Positions 48,286 through 56,115 of a stretch of DNA of 64,000 nucleotides are shown piece after piece; position 1 is the stretch's first letter, and every line of letters begins with the position of its first letter. The position numbers and the translations under genes are program-made. Origin of the DNA: Albimonas marina (lineage in GTDB: Bacteria; Pseudomonadota; Alphaproteobacteria; Rhodobacterales; Rhodobacteraceae); assembly GCF_029223255.1 (NCBI RefSeq), contig NZ_JARHUC010000004.1, positions 186,001-250,000 of the forward strand. Direction: 5' to 3'. Below the pieces are notes generated by a model. That model was not told where the DNA came from, searched no databases, and saw nothing but the letters and a program-made list of their open reading frames with translations.

Positions 48286-48510
48286 ATGCTCGCCGCCGTC
48301 GCCGTCGCCAAGATCGCCGGAATCGCGACCCTGCTGATCCTCGCCTGGTTCGTGGTGAAGATCGTGCGGGGCGGCCCCTCCGCCCCCGCCGAGGGAACCG
48401 CCGCCGATCCGATCGGCGAGATGATCCTTCGCGGCTTCACCTGGATGCTGATGATCGGCGTCGCCGCCGCCTTCGCGATCAGCATCGGCGAGGTGATCGA
48501 CGCGCTCTGA
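48286..48510 (+). CDS. Small two-helix membrane protein in the NsrR locus
   Basis: Membrane protein of 74 residues with two helices (about 6-27, AKIAGIATLLILAWFVVKIV, and about 49-70, GFTWMLMIGVAAAFAISIG) joined by a short polar loop. GAAAGGACACGCC precedes ATG 48286; the longer open frame upstream has an arginine-rich shadow start. I do not recognise it. It is the first gene after the NsrR operator, 29 bases before the globin gene, so probably NO-inducible. Confidence 0.7.
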   Translation: MLAAVAVAKIAGIATLLILAWFVVKIVRGGPSAPAEGTAADPIGEMILRGFTWMLMIGVAAAFAISIGEVIDAL

Positions 48511-48539
48511 CGCGCCGTCGACCCGAGGGAGGACCGCCC

Positions 48540-49250
48540 ATGACCCCCGAACCCCCGCTGGAACGCCAGGACGACGGCTTCGTCATCGAGGCCGGGCGCC
48601 TCGCCGCCCTGCTGGGCCTGTCGCCCGAACAGGTGCGCGAGGAGCTGCGCGACGGCCGCATCGTCACCCGCGTCGAGAGGGGCGAGGGCGAGGACGCCGG
48701 AACCTGGCGGCTGAGCTTCCTGCGCGGCCCCGACCGGGTGCGCCTGGTGGTGGACGCCGCGGGGCGCGAGCTGCGCCGCAGCCGGATCTCGGCCCCGCCG
48801 CCGCCCGCCTCGCCGGCGCCCTCTCCCGCCCGCCTGCCCGGCCCCTCGCGCCTGGCGCCGGCCGACCGCCCGGACCCGGCGACCCTGCGCGCGCTGGTCG
48901 AGGACTTCTACGCCCGGGCGCGCGCGGACGCCGAGCTGGGGCCCCTGTTCGAGGCCGCCGTCACGGACTGGCCGGCGCACCTGGAGCGGATCGCGGCCTT
49001 CTGGTCCGCGGCCCTGCTGGGCGACGGCGGCTGGAAGGGCGACGCCTTCGGCCGCCACCGCCCCCACGCGCCGCGGATGACCCCGGCGATGTTCGCGCGC
49101 TGGCTGGCCCTGTGGCGGCAGGCGACCGAGGCGCATCTCTCCCCGGCCGCCGCGGCCCTCGCCCAGTCCAAGGCCGCGCGCATCGCGGCGGGGCTGCGCA
49201 TGGCCCTGCTGCCGCAGGACCCCGGCGACGGCTTCCGCCTGCCGTCCTGA
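48540..49250 (+). CDS. Two-domain protein: N-terminal unknown domain fused to group III truncated globin
   Basis: A 236-residue cytoplasmic protein. Residues about 1-80 form a compact domain (GFVIEAGRLAALLGLSPEQVREEL ... GTWRLSFL) resembling a small domain of unknown function often found in Rhodobacteraceae (possibly DUF6522), then a proline-rich linker (about 82-108), then a truncated globin (about 115-225) with LVEDFYARARADAELGPLF, IAAFWSAALLG and RHRPHAP before RMTPAMFARWLALW, the proximal-histidine region of group III globins. GGGAGGACCGCCC precedes the ATG. NsrR-controlled context suggests NO or nitrite handling. Confidence 0.8.
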   Translation: MTPEPPLERQDDGFVIEAGRLAALLGLSPEQVREELRDGRIVTRVERGEGEDAGTWRLSFLRGPDRVRLVVDAAGRELRRSRISAPPPPASPAPSPARLPGPSRLAPADRPDPATLRALVEDFYARARADAELGPLFEAAVTDWPAHLERIAAFWSAALLGDGGWKGDAFGRHRPHAPRMTPAMFARWLALWRQATEAHLSPAAAALAQSKAARIAAGLRMALLPQDPGDGFRLPS

Positions 49251-49272
49251 GAGGGCGGTCGGAGCGCCGGCC

Positions 49273-49707
49273 TCAGCCGGCGCCCTCCGTCTCGCTTGCG
49301 GGCAGGACCTCGATCACGTGCAGGGTGCGCCGCTCGCCGTCGCGGCGGCGCCACTCGAAGCGCGCCCCCTGCTTCAGCCCCAGCAGCGCCACGCCGATGG
49401 GCGTGACGACCGAGATCCGGCCCGCGCTGATGTCGGAGCGCTCGGGCCAGACCAGGCTCACGGTCTGCTCGCGCCCCGTGGTCTCGTCGCGGTAGCGCAC
49501 GCGGGCGCCGATGCCGACCACGTCGGGCGGCATCCGGTCTCCCGCCACCACGCGGGCGCGGTCGATCTCTCCATGCAGCTGTTCGGCGAGGTCCGGGTCG
49601 CGGCTCTCGGCCCCGTGGGCGAGCGCCTCGAGGTGCGGCAGATGCCGGGCGTCGATGACGACGGCGGGCTTGCGTCCGCCGCGGCGGGGCGGGGTGGGGT
49701 GGTTCAT
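49273..49707 (-). CDS. Rnk-type GreA/GreB C-terminal-domain protein
   Basis: Protein of 144 residues with a short N-terminal helix region (about 18-50) and the GreA/GreB C-terminal FKBP-like domain (about 60-140, IGARVRYRDETTGREQTVSLVWPE and ISVVTPIGVALLGLKQGARFEW), as in Rnk, a factor that binds RNA polymerase and was first described as a regulator of nucleoside diphosphate kinase. It lacks the coiled-coil finger of GreA. ATG 49707 chosen over an upstream ATG because homology starts near it; the ribosome-binding site is weak. Confidence 0.8.
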   Translation of the reverse strand: MNHPTPPRRGGRKPAVVIDARHLPHLEALAHGAESRDPDLAEQLHGEIDRARVVAGDRMPPDVVGIGARVRYRDETTGREQTVSLVWPERSDISAGRISVVTPIGVALLGLKQGARFEWRRRDGERRTLHVIEVLPASETEGAG

Positions 49708-50193
49708 GGCTTCGTCTTTCGTGGAGGCGCAGGCCCGGACCGCCGCGGATGCGGTCGGCCGGCGCCGGCGCGGAATTTCTGGAAGGATCACGGCGGCCTC
49801 GCGGCCGTCCCGGCCTCGGCCCCCTCAAGACGCATCGAGGACGCTGTGACCGGACCGCGCAGAGCGCGGTCGCGGACATCGCTTCATCGGGAGATCGCGA
49901 GGGATCGGTCGTTGCGCGCGGGGTCGTCCCCGGACGTCGAAGCGGTCAGCCCGCCGGCGTCGTCCGGGGCCGGATGCGTGCGCCCGAAGCGCCGCAGCGG
50001 CGACGCGCGCCGGGATATGTCGTCCGATCGACCATGCGCCGCGACATAGGCGCGAACCCCGCGCCGGTCAATCGCACGCCCCGGCAGGCCCGGAGCCGCC
50101 TCGCGCCGCCGGCGCGAGGTCATGCCGATGCAGGCCTGCAGGCGCACGGTCGCCGTCGTGCGCAGTTCCGACGTCGATGTGGGGAGGGGGGCT
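49708..50193. other. Intergenic region between Rnk gene and tRNA-Met
   Basis: These 486 bases hold no credible gene. A 9-bp hairpin (50099-50107 with 50111-50119, CCTCGCGCC and GGCGCGAGG) lies downstream of the minus-strand tRNA-Met and may help end its transcript, but no T-run follows. The rest is GC-rich without evident signal. Confidence 0.45.
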
Positions 50194-50270
50194 TGGTAGC
50201 GGAGGAGGGACTTGAACCCCCGACACGCGGATTATGATTCCGCTGCTCTAACCAACTGAGCTACTCCGCC
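50194..50270 (-). tRNA. tRNA-Met (anticodon CAT, elongator type)
   Basis: A full cloverleaf of 77 bases including encoded CCA. Acceptor GGCGGAG pairs with CTCCGCT (first pair a G-U), the D-arm has TAGCTCAGTTGGTTAGAGC, the anticodon stem GCGGA/TCCGC encloses loop ATCATAA, and the T-arm contains GGTTCAAGT. The form fits elongator Met rather than initiator tRNA; a tile-modified tRNA-Ile with CAT is less likely because the acceptor and anticodon stems follow the Met pattern. Confidence 0.95.
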
Positions 50271-50535
50271 GAGCCGCGCGCCTGATAGCCAAGCCACGGC
50301 GGGGCGTCAAGCGGCGTCGGGCAGGAAATCGCGGGTTCCGCAGCGGAGCCCCGCATTCGCCGCGCCCCGCGACCGGGCCGGGAGGGGGCCGGCCGCAGGG
50401 GCGGGGACCCGGGCGGCGCCTCGAAGCGGGGCCGCGGGGCAGGCGCCGGGACCCTCCGCGTCCGTTGGGGGCGGAGACGGGGAGCCGCGGCATCCGCCGG
50501 CGTCGGGGCGGGGCCCCCGCAGGGGCCCCCGCGGC
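50271..50535. other. Intergenic region with G-rich repeats after the aldolase gene
   Basis: 265 bases between the tRNA-Met and the aldolase stop, both on the minus strand. GGGGCCCC occurs twice close together near 50512-50531 and could form a terminator-like stem for the aldolase transcript. No gene is seen. Confidence 0.4.
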
Positions 50536-51309
50536 TCAGCGGTGCTTGGCCAGCAGGGCGGCCGCGCCGCGCAGCAGCAGGGTCACGTCCGAGCCGACGG
50601 CCACCATGTCCGCGCCCATCTCCAGGTACTTCGCCACCGTCGCCTCGTCGAAGCCCAGCGTGCAGGCGGGCTTGCCGCAGGCGTGGATGCGCGCGATCGA
50701 GGAGCGGATCACCTCGTCCACCTCCGGCGCCCCCGGCTGGCCGGTGAAGCCCATCGAGGCCGAGAGGTCCGAGGGCCCGATGAAGATCGCGTCCACGCCG
50801 TCCACCGCGCAGATCGCCTCGATGTTCTCGACCGCGGTCAGCGTCTCGACCTGGGGGACCACGCAGATCTCGGCGTTGGCCTTGGTCAGGTAGCCGGGGA
50901 TCCGCCCGTAGCGCGCCGCGCGCACCACGCCGGCCGCGCCGCGGATGCCGCGGGGCGGGTAGTGGCATGCCTGCACCGCGGCCTCGGCCTGCTCGGCCGT
51001 GTCCACCATCGGGATGATGAAGCTCTGCGCGCCCGCGTCCAGCAGCTGCTTGAGCACCCAGGCCTCGTTCACCGGCGGGCGGGCCACCACCGAGGAGGCC
51101 CCCCGCTCCGCCGCCGCGATCTGGCGGCGCATCAGGTCGATGTCGAGCGGCGCATGCTCCCCGTCGATCAGCACGTAGTCGAAGCCCGCGTCGGCCAGCA
51201 GCTCGGTCGAGGCGTCGGCCCCCAGCATCAGCCACAGCCCCAGGACCGGGTCCTTGCGCGCGGCGAGCTTGGCCTTGAAGGCGTTCCGGGGGAGGGAGAA
51301 TTCGGTCAT
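50536..51309 (-). CDS. HpcH/HpaI family class II aldolase
   Basis: Metal-dependent aldolase of 257 residues, likely cleaving a 4-hydroxy-2-oxo acid (as 4-hydroxy-2-oxoheptanedioate or 2-dehydro-3-deoxyglucarate) to pyruvate and an aldehyde. FDYVLIDGEHAPLD holds the catalytic His, VVPQVET the metal Glu and IFIGPSDLSASMG the metal Asp. AAGGAG precedes the ATG. It stands alone, so the substrate is open. It is a paralogue class apart from the CitE-type lyase at 40.5 kb. Confidence 0.9.
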   Translation of the reverse strand: MTEFSLPRNAFKAKLAARKDPVLGLWLMLGADASTELLADAGFDYVLIDGEHAPLDIDLMRRQIAAAERGASSVVARPPVNEAWVLKQLLDAGAQSFIIPMVDTAEQAEAAVQACHYPPRGIRGAAGVVRAARYGRIPGYLTKANAEICVVPQVETLTAVENIEAICAVDGVDAIFIGPSDLSASMGFTGQPGAPEVDEVIRSSIARIHACGKPACTLGFDEATVAKYLEMGADMVAVGSDVTLLLRGAAALLAKHR

Positions 51310-51607
51310 CTTGAAGCTCCTTGCGCGACGGCGGGCCGCGGTCTCGGGGCCTCAGGATTAACCGTGCGGCCGGTCTGCGGGAAGGGCCGATCCCGATACG
51401 GCCCCCGCACGCCCCCTTCGCCGCCCTTGCCCGGCGGCGCGCGAGGGGCGAGGCTTCCCTGCCCGACGTCGCGGAAGCAAGGCCCGCGGCGCGGCGGGCG
51501 GGCGTCACGGATCCGACGCGCAATCTTCGCGCCTCCGCGATGCGCCCGTCACCAAGCGCGGCGAGCTTCGCGCCGCATCCCGCATCCGCAATCGTTCGGA
51601 GCCCCCC
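51310..51607. other. Divergent intergenic region, aldolase to PhoD-like gene
   Basis: 298 bases between divergent genes. It must hold both promoters, but no clear -35/-10 pair stands out. No small gene is credible. Confidence 0.4.
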
Positions 51608-53155
51608 ATGCCCCAGCTTCGCCTCTCCCGGCGCCAGGTCCTCGCCGGCGGAACCGCCGCCGCCTCCGGCCTGTTCCTGCCCGCCTACTCCCGCGCCAAC
51701 CAGCGCCCCGCGCTGACCCACGGCGTCCAGTCCGGCGACGTCTCGGCCGACGGCGCGGTGATCTGGGCGCGGGCCGACCGCCCCTCGCGCATGATGGTCG
51801 AGGCCTCGACGACCGAATCCTTCGCCAACGCCATCCGCCTGCCGGGCCTGGGCGTGACGTCGGCCACCGACAACATGGGCAAGCTGGAGCTGGCGGGCCT
51901 GCCCTCCGACCAGGACGTGTTCTACCGCGTCACCATGCTGGACCTCGCCGACGTCAACGTGGCGTCCGAGCCGGTGGTGGGCCGCTTCCGCACCGCCCCC
52001 GGCTCCGCCCGCGACATCACCTTCACCTGGTCGGGCGACACCGCCGGCCAGGGCTGGGGCATCGACGAGAGCCGCGGCGGCATGACGATCTACTCGACCA
52101 TGCTCAAGCACCAGCCGGACTTCTTCATCCACTCCGGCGACACAATCTACGCCGACGGCCCCCTGAAGGCCGAGGTGGAGCTGAAGGACGGCACGATCTG
52201 GAAGAACCTGGTCACGCCGGAGAAATCCAAGGTCGCCGAGACCCTGCAGGAGTACCGCGGCAACTTCCTCTACAACCTGCTCGACCACAACGTCCGCGCC
52301 ATGGCCGCCCAGGTGCCGATGCTGGCCCAGTGGGACGACCACGAGACGGTCAACAACTGGTATCCGAACGAGCAGCTCGAGGACGACCGCTACACGGTCA
52401 AGTCCGCCGCCCTCCTCTCGGCCCGCGCCAACCGCGCGTTCCGCGAGGTGATGCCGATGCGCGAGAGCACGACCGAGCCCGGCCGCATCTACCGCAAGGT
52501 GTCCTACGGCCCGCTGCTGGACGTGTTCTTCATCGACATGCGCACCTACCGCGGGGACAACACCTCCAACGACCAGATGGAGCCGGGGCCGCAGACCGAC
52601 TTCCTCGGCGCCGCCCAGCTGCGCTGGCTGAAGGCCGAGCTCGCGGCCTCCCGCGCCACCTGGAAGGTGATCGCCTCGGACATGCCCATCGGCCTGATGG
52701 TGCGCGACGGCAAGTCGGCGTTCGAGAATGGCTCGAACGGGAACGGTCCGGTGAAGGGGCGCGAGTTCGACATCGCCGAGGTGCTCAGCTTCATCAAGCA
52801 CGCCAAGGTGAAGAACACCGTCTGGCTGACCGCCGACGTCCACTACACGGCGGCGCATCACTACAGCCCCGACCGCGCCCAGTTCCAGGATTTCGAGCCG
52901 TTCTGGGAGTTCGTCTCGGGCCCGCTGCACGCCGGCACCTTCGGCCCCAACGACTATGACGACACCTTCGGCCCCAAGGCCGAGTTCGTGAAGGCGCCGA
53001 CCCCCGAGATGGGCCAGAACCTGCCCCCGTCCGAGGGCTACCAGTTCTTCGGCAAGGTCGACATCGAGGGGGCGACGGGCCGCATGACCGTGCGCCTGAT
53101 GGACGCCGCCGACGTCGAGCTCTGGTCCACCACCCTCGACCCCGAGCGCGCCTGA
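51608..53155 (+). CDS. PhoD-type alkaline phosphatase/phosphodiesterase, Tat-exported
   Basis: Metallophosphatase of 515 residues. The N-terminus LRLSRRQVLAGGTAAASG is a twin-arginine signal (RR near 8-9, cleavage after YSRA), so the enzyme acts in the periplasm on phosphate esters or diesters. Domain landmarks are the N-terminal PhoD domain (HGVQSGDVSADGAVIWARAD), SGDTIYADG, WDDHE followed by NNWYPNE, and DVHYTAAHHY. GGAG lies before the ATG. It could be induced by phosphate limitation but I find no clear Pho box. Confidence 0.9.
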   Translation: MPQLRLSRRQVLAGGTAAASGLFLPAYSRANQRPALTHGVQSGDVSADGAVIWARADRPSRMMVEASTTESFANAIRLPGLGVTSATDNMGKLELAGLPSDQDVFYRVTMLDLADVNVASEPVVGRFRTAPGSARDITFTWSGDTAGQGWGIDESRGGMTIYSTMLKHQPDFFIHSGDTIYADGPLKAEVELKDGTIWKNLVTPEKSKVAETLQEYRGNFLYNLLDHNVRAMAAQVPMLAQWDDHETVNNWYPNEQLEDDRYTVKSAALLSARANRAFREVMPMRESTTEPGRIYRKVSYGPLLDVFFIDMRTYRGDNTSNDQMEPGPQTDFLGAAQLRWLKAELAASRATWKVIASDMPIGLMVRDGKSAFENGSNGNGPVKGREFDIAEVLSFIKHAKVKNTVWLTADVHYTAAHHYSPDRAQFQDFEPFWEFVSGPLHAGTFGPNDYDDTFGPKAEFVKAPTPEMGQNLPPSEGYQFFGKVDIEGATGRMTVRLMDAADVELWSTTLDPERA

Positions 53156-53519
53156 CGCCCCGGGCGCCCGCAAGGCGCCCTGACGATCCTCCCGAGAGCC
53201 CCCGCAGCCCCGGCCGCGGGGGCTCTCCCTTCGATCCCGCCGACCTCGGCCCCGGCCGCCCCTGCGCCGGCCTCGCCTGCGCGGAGGGCGAAGGACGAAC
53301 GGGAGGCGCGGCTGAGCCGCGCGTCCCCTCGGAGTCCCCGCCCGGAAACCGTCCCGCCGCCGGGCGTCGCCTCGCCGAACCGGCGGTCGGCGCGCCTCCG
53401 CCGCAGGGCCGCCTTCCGTCGCGCGTTGCGGTCGCGCGGAGGGGGCGCTAAGGCCGTTCGGGCGGCCGCGCGGTTCGACGCCCGGCCGCCGCAGAAGATG
53501 AACTCCGGGGAGGATCTCC
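53156..53519 (+). other. Intergenic region with PhoD-gene terminator
   Basis: 364 bases. The first part holds a strong hairpin terminator at 53194-53230; the rest, up to GGGGAGGATCTCC before the VOC gene, is GC-rich and shows no gene. Confidence 0.45.
53194..53230 (+). terminator. Hairpin terminator after the PhoD-like gene
   Basis: GAGAGCCCCCGC (53194-53205) pairs perfectly with GCGGGGGCTCTC (53216-53227) around a 10-base loop, followed by CCTTCG. Only weakly T-rich tail. Confidence 0.6.
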
Positions 53520-53891
53520 ATGTTCAACCACGTCATGGTTGGAACCGACGACATTCAGGCCGCCAAGCGCTTCTACGACGCCGTGCTCGGCGCGCTGGGC
53601 TATGGCGAGGGCGTGATGCCCACCGAAAGCCGCTGCTTCTGGCGCTCCCCGAACGGGGCGTTCGGGGTGACCACCCCGATCGACGGCAAGGCCGCGACCT
53701 TCGCCAACGGCGGCACCATCGGCTTCCTCGCCACCAGCCAGGACGAGGTCGACGCCTGGCACGCGGCCGGCCTCGCCAACGGCGGCGTCGCCTGCGAGGA
53801 CCCGCCGGGCGTGCGCGCGAACGGCATGTACCTCGCCTACCTGCGCGATCCCGACGGCAACAAGATCTGCGCCGTGAAGCGCGCCGGCTGA
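53520..53891 (+). CDS. VOC family protein (glyoxalase/bleomycin-resistance fold)
   Basis: Small protein of 123 residues with the two beta-alpha-beta-beta-beta modules of the vicinal-oxygen-chelate fold. The start MFNHVMVGTDDIQAAKRFYDAVLG (metal histidine at position 4) and the end AYLRDPDGNKICAVK are typical. Members range from glyoxalase to dioxygenases and resistance proteins, so no reaction is assigned. Strong ribosome-binding site. Confidence 0.85.
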   Translation: MFNHVMVGTDDIQAAKRFYDAVLGALGYGEGVMPTESRCFWRSPNGAFGVTTPIDGKAATFANGGTIGFLATSQDEVDAWHAAGLANGGVACEDPPGVRANGMYLAYLRDPDGNKICAVKRAG

Positions 53892-54326
53892 CCCGCCGGA
53901 CGCGCCCCGCGCCCCGCTCAGGGGCGACGACGCGCAGGGCCGGCCCGAAAGCGCCGGCCCTGCACGCAGACTTCGCGGCCCCCGCCGACCGCCGAAGGCC
54001 CTCCGCCCGCCGACGCCTCTTAGGCTGCTCCGGCGGGCGCGACGCGCCCGTCCCTTCCTCGCCCTCTGCCGATGGAAGACCTCGCCTCCACCCCGCGAGC
54101 GGCCGTTCCCCGGGCTTGACCCGGGGCCTCTCTCCGCCGCTGCTCCTCGCGCCGCCCGGACCCTTGCGCCGCCCCGCCGCGCGCGCTGTTTCAAATCGAT
54201 ACATCGCGCCCCCGGCCGGCGCGCGTGGCCTGGCCCCCTCCGCCGGGAACAGCGGTCTCCCCGCGCTCTCCCGCCCCGCCGCCCTCCCGCTGGCGCCTCC
54301 CGGCGATTGGGTCTAGAGGGAGGGGC
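53892..54326 (+). other. Intergenic region with terminator hairpin
   Basis: 435 bases between the VOC and phosphoesterase genes on the same strand. A hairpin at 53934-53963 likely ends the VOC transcript. The rest is GC-rich; a slightly AT-richer spot near 54189-54205 (TTTCAAATCGATACAT) could hold the promoter of the next gene but no clear hexamers are seen. Confidence 0.45.
53934..53963 (+). terminator. Hairpin after the VOC gene
   Basis: GCAGGGCCGGC (53934-53944) pairs with GCCGGCCCTGC (53953-53963) around an eight-base loop, 43 bases after the stop codon. No T-run follows, so it may be a weak or factor-aided terminator. Confidence 0.5.
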
Positions 54327-55160
54327 ATGAAGCTAATGTTCCTCGGCGACGTCATGGGTCGGGCCGGCCGCACCGCGGTCATCGAGCGGCTGCCGAAGCT
54401 GCGCGAGGCCTGGAAGCTGGATTTCATCGTGGTCAACGCCGAGAACTCGGCGTCGGGCATGGGGCTGACCGGGGCCATCGCGGCGGAGATCTTCGCCGCC
54501 GGCGCCGACTGCATCACGCTGGGCGACCATGCCTTCGACCAGAAGGACATGATCTCCTACATCGGCTCCGATCCGCGGATCCTGCGGCCGCTGAACTTCT
54601 CCCGCGCCGCCCCCGGCCAGGGCGCGAAGATCTTCGAGGCGACCCGCGGCCGCCGCGTGCAGGTGGTGCAGGCGCTGGGCCGGGTGTTCATGTCGCGGCC
54701 CTACGACGATCCCGTGCCGATGGTCGACGCGGCCCTGAAGACCGCGCCGCTGGGCGGGGCCGTGCAGGCCACGATCCTCGACTTCCACGCCGAGGCGACG
54801 TCGGAGAAGATGGCCATGGGCCGGATCGTCGACGGCCGCGCCAGCCTGGTGGTGGGCACCCACACCCACGTGCCGACCTCGGACGCGATGATCCTCAACC
54901 GGGGCACCGCGTACCTCTCGGACGCGGGCATGTGCGGGGACTACGACTCGGTGATCGGGATGCAGGCCGACGAGCCGATCCGCCGCTTCGTCACCGGCAT
55001 GGCCAAGGGCCGCTTCCAGCCCGCGCTCGGCCCCGCCACGATCTGCGGCGTCTATGTCGAGACCGACGACAAGACCGGTCTCGCCAAGCTCGTCCACCCG
55101 ATCCGCATCGGCGGCCGCCTCGCCCCGTCGGTGCCCGAGGGCTTCGCGATCCCGGACTGA
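54327..55160 (+). CDS. YmdB-type metallophosphoesterase (TIGR00282 family)
   Basis: Phosphoesterase of 277 residues, expected to hydrolyse cyclic or small phosphodiesters in the cytoplasm; Bacillus YmdB is a 2',3'-cNMP phosphodiesterase. Metal-binding motifs are FLGDVMGRAGR, VNAENSASGMG, GDHAFDQ and GTHTHVPTSD. The family usually has Asn in GNHxxD, here Asp (GDHAFD), a change known to me in alphaproteobacteria but worth note. AGAGGGAGGGGC precedes ATG 54327. Convergent with the cyclo-ligase gene. Confidence 0.9.
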   Translation: MKLMFLGDVMGRAGRTAVIERLPKLREAWKLDFIVVNAENSASGMGLTGAIAAEIFAAGADCITLGDHAFDQKDMISYIGSDPRILRPLNFSRAAPGQGAKIFEATRGRRVQVVQALGRVFMSRPYDDPVPMVDAALKTAPLGGAVQATILDFHAEATSEKMAMGRIVDGRASLVVGTHTHVPTSDAMILNRGTAYLSDAGMCGDYDSVIGMQADEPIRRFVTGMAKGRFQPALGPATICGVYVETDDKTGLAKLVHPIRIGGRLAPSVPEGFAIPD

Positions 55161-55187
55161 CCCCCGCCGCCGGACGGCGCCTGCGCC

Positions 55188-55209
55188 CGAGTTGACAGCT
55201 GTCAACTCG
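55188..55209. repeat. 22-bp perfect palindrome between convergent genes
   Basis: Left half CGAGTTGACAG (55188-55198) and right half CTGTCAACTCG (55199-55209) are exact complements, which gives a 9-bp stem with an AGCT loop as RNA, or an uninterrupted operator as DNA. It lies 28 bases after one stop and 15 before the other. No T-run follows on either strand, so a terminator role is not certain. Confidence 0.6.
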
Positions 55210-55223
55210 CGGTTGCGCGCGGC

Positions 55224-55796
55224 TCAGCTGCGCAGGCCCGTCTCGGTGACGAGGGCGTCGAGGGGGCGGTCGGTGGGCTCGGCGGGCAGGGCCCCGGCCT
55301 CCTGCGCGGCATAGGCGAAGCCGAGCGCATAGGCGCCGGGGCCGCCGGGCGCCTGCAGCCCCGCCAGCGTGCGGTCGTAGAAGCCGCCGCCGTAGCCCAG
55401 CCGGCGCAGGCGCGCGTCGAAGGCCACCAGCGGCACGATCAGCGCGGCGGGCGTCAGCCAGTCGCCCGCGGCGGGGACGGCGGCGCCGAAGGGGCCCTCG
55501 ACCATCTCCGCCCCCGGCGTCCATTCCCGGAACCGCAGCGGCCGCTCCGCCGCCTCGATCACCGGCACGCACAGCCGGCGGCCGGCGGCGTGCAGGGCCG
55601 CCATCAGGGGACGGGGGTCGATCTCGGTGCGGATGGGGACGTAGCCGGCCACCACCTCCTCCGCCGGGCGGACCAGCAGGGCGGCGAGGGCGGCGTCTGT
55701 GGCGGCCTGCGGCGCGGGGCCCAGCGCCAGGCGCGCCTCCCGCCTGCGGGCGAAGGCGGCGCGGCGGGCCTCGGTCTTGGCCTGAGCGATGTCCAT
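55224..55796 (-). CDS. 5-formyltetrahydrofolate cyclo-ligase
   Basis: ATP-dependent enzyme of 190 residues that turns 5-formyl-THF into 5,10-methenyl-THF in one-carbon metabolism. A basic N-terminal region (KTEARRAAFARRREAR) is followed by GYVPIRTEIDPRPL, LIVPLVAFDARLRRLGYGGGFYDRTL, the folate/ATP-binding signature of the family. GGGAGGACGCGCGCC precedes ATG 55796. In many proteobacteria it adjoins 6S RNA; the 110 bases upstream here are taken up by the tRNA-Glu terminator, so no 6S RNA fits there. Confidence 0.92.
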   Translation of the reverse strand: MDIAQAKTEARRAAFARRREARLALGPAPQAATDAALAALLVRPAEEVVAGYVPIRTEIDPRPLMAALHAAGRRLCVPVIEAAERPLRFREWTPGAEMVEGPFGAAVPAAGDWLTPAALIVPLVAFDARLRRLGYGGGFYDRTLAGLQAPGGPGAYALGFAYAAQEAGALPAEPTDRPLDALVTETGLRS

Positions 55797-55860
55797 GGCG
55801 CGCGTCCTCCCGATCCGCCCGGCGCTCCGGGGCGGCGCGCCCGGGGCCGGAAAAGCGAAA

Positions 55861-55884
55861 GGGCCGACGCTGGAGCGTCGGCCC
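55861..55884 (-). terminator. Intrinsic terminator of tRNA-Glu
   Basis: A perfect 10-bp stem (55861-55870 with 55875-55884, loop TGGA) lies 23 bases beyond the tRNA-Glu 3' end; on the minus strand it is followed by TTTCGCTTTTCC, the best T-rich tail of any hairpin in the window. Confidence 0.8.
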
Positions 55885-55906
55885 TGGTCCGCGAGCCGCG
55901 GAAGAT

Positions 55907-55981
55907 TGGCATCCCCTAGGGGAATCGAACCCCTGTTTCCACCGTGAGAGGGTGGCGTCCTAACCGCTAGACGAAGGGGAC
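55907..55981 (-). tRNA. tRNA-Glu (anticodon CTC)
   Basis: A complete 75-base cloverleaf with encoded CCA. GTCCCCT pairs with AGGGGAT (first pair G-U), the D-arm has TCTAGCGGTTAGGA, anticodon stem CCACC/GGTGG encloses CTCTCAC so the anticodon is CTC, and the T-arm is AGGGGTTCGATTCCCCT. Followed by an intrinsic terminator. Confidence 0.96.
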
Positions 55982-56115
55982 AGGATGCCTCGGCTGCGGT
56001 GAGCGGGGAGATATTCGGAGGGCGGAGGGGAGTCAAGGCCCCCTCCAAGGCCGCCCGAAAGATTTCCTGCGACGGAATGGCAGGCCGGGCCGGAGGCCCG
56101 AAAAGCGACGCCGCG

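Noticed and set aside
50261-53554. A 1097-codon minus-strand open frame covering the PhoD-like gene
   Set aside because: It is a shadow of the plus-strand phosphatase gene and a frame shift of the aldolase gene, without homology or a plausible start.
55797-55906. 6S RNA upstream of the cyclo-ligase gene
   Set aside because: The space is only 110 bases and is filled by the tRNA-Glu terminator and the ribosome-binding site.
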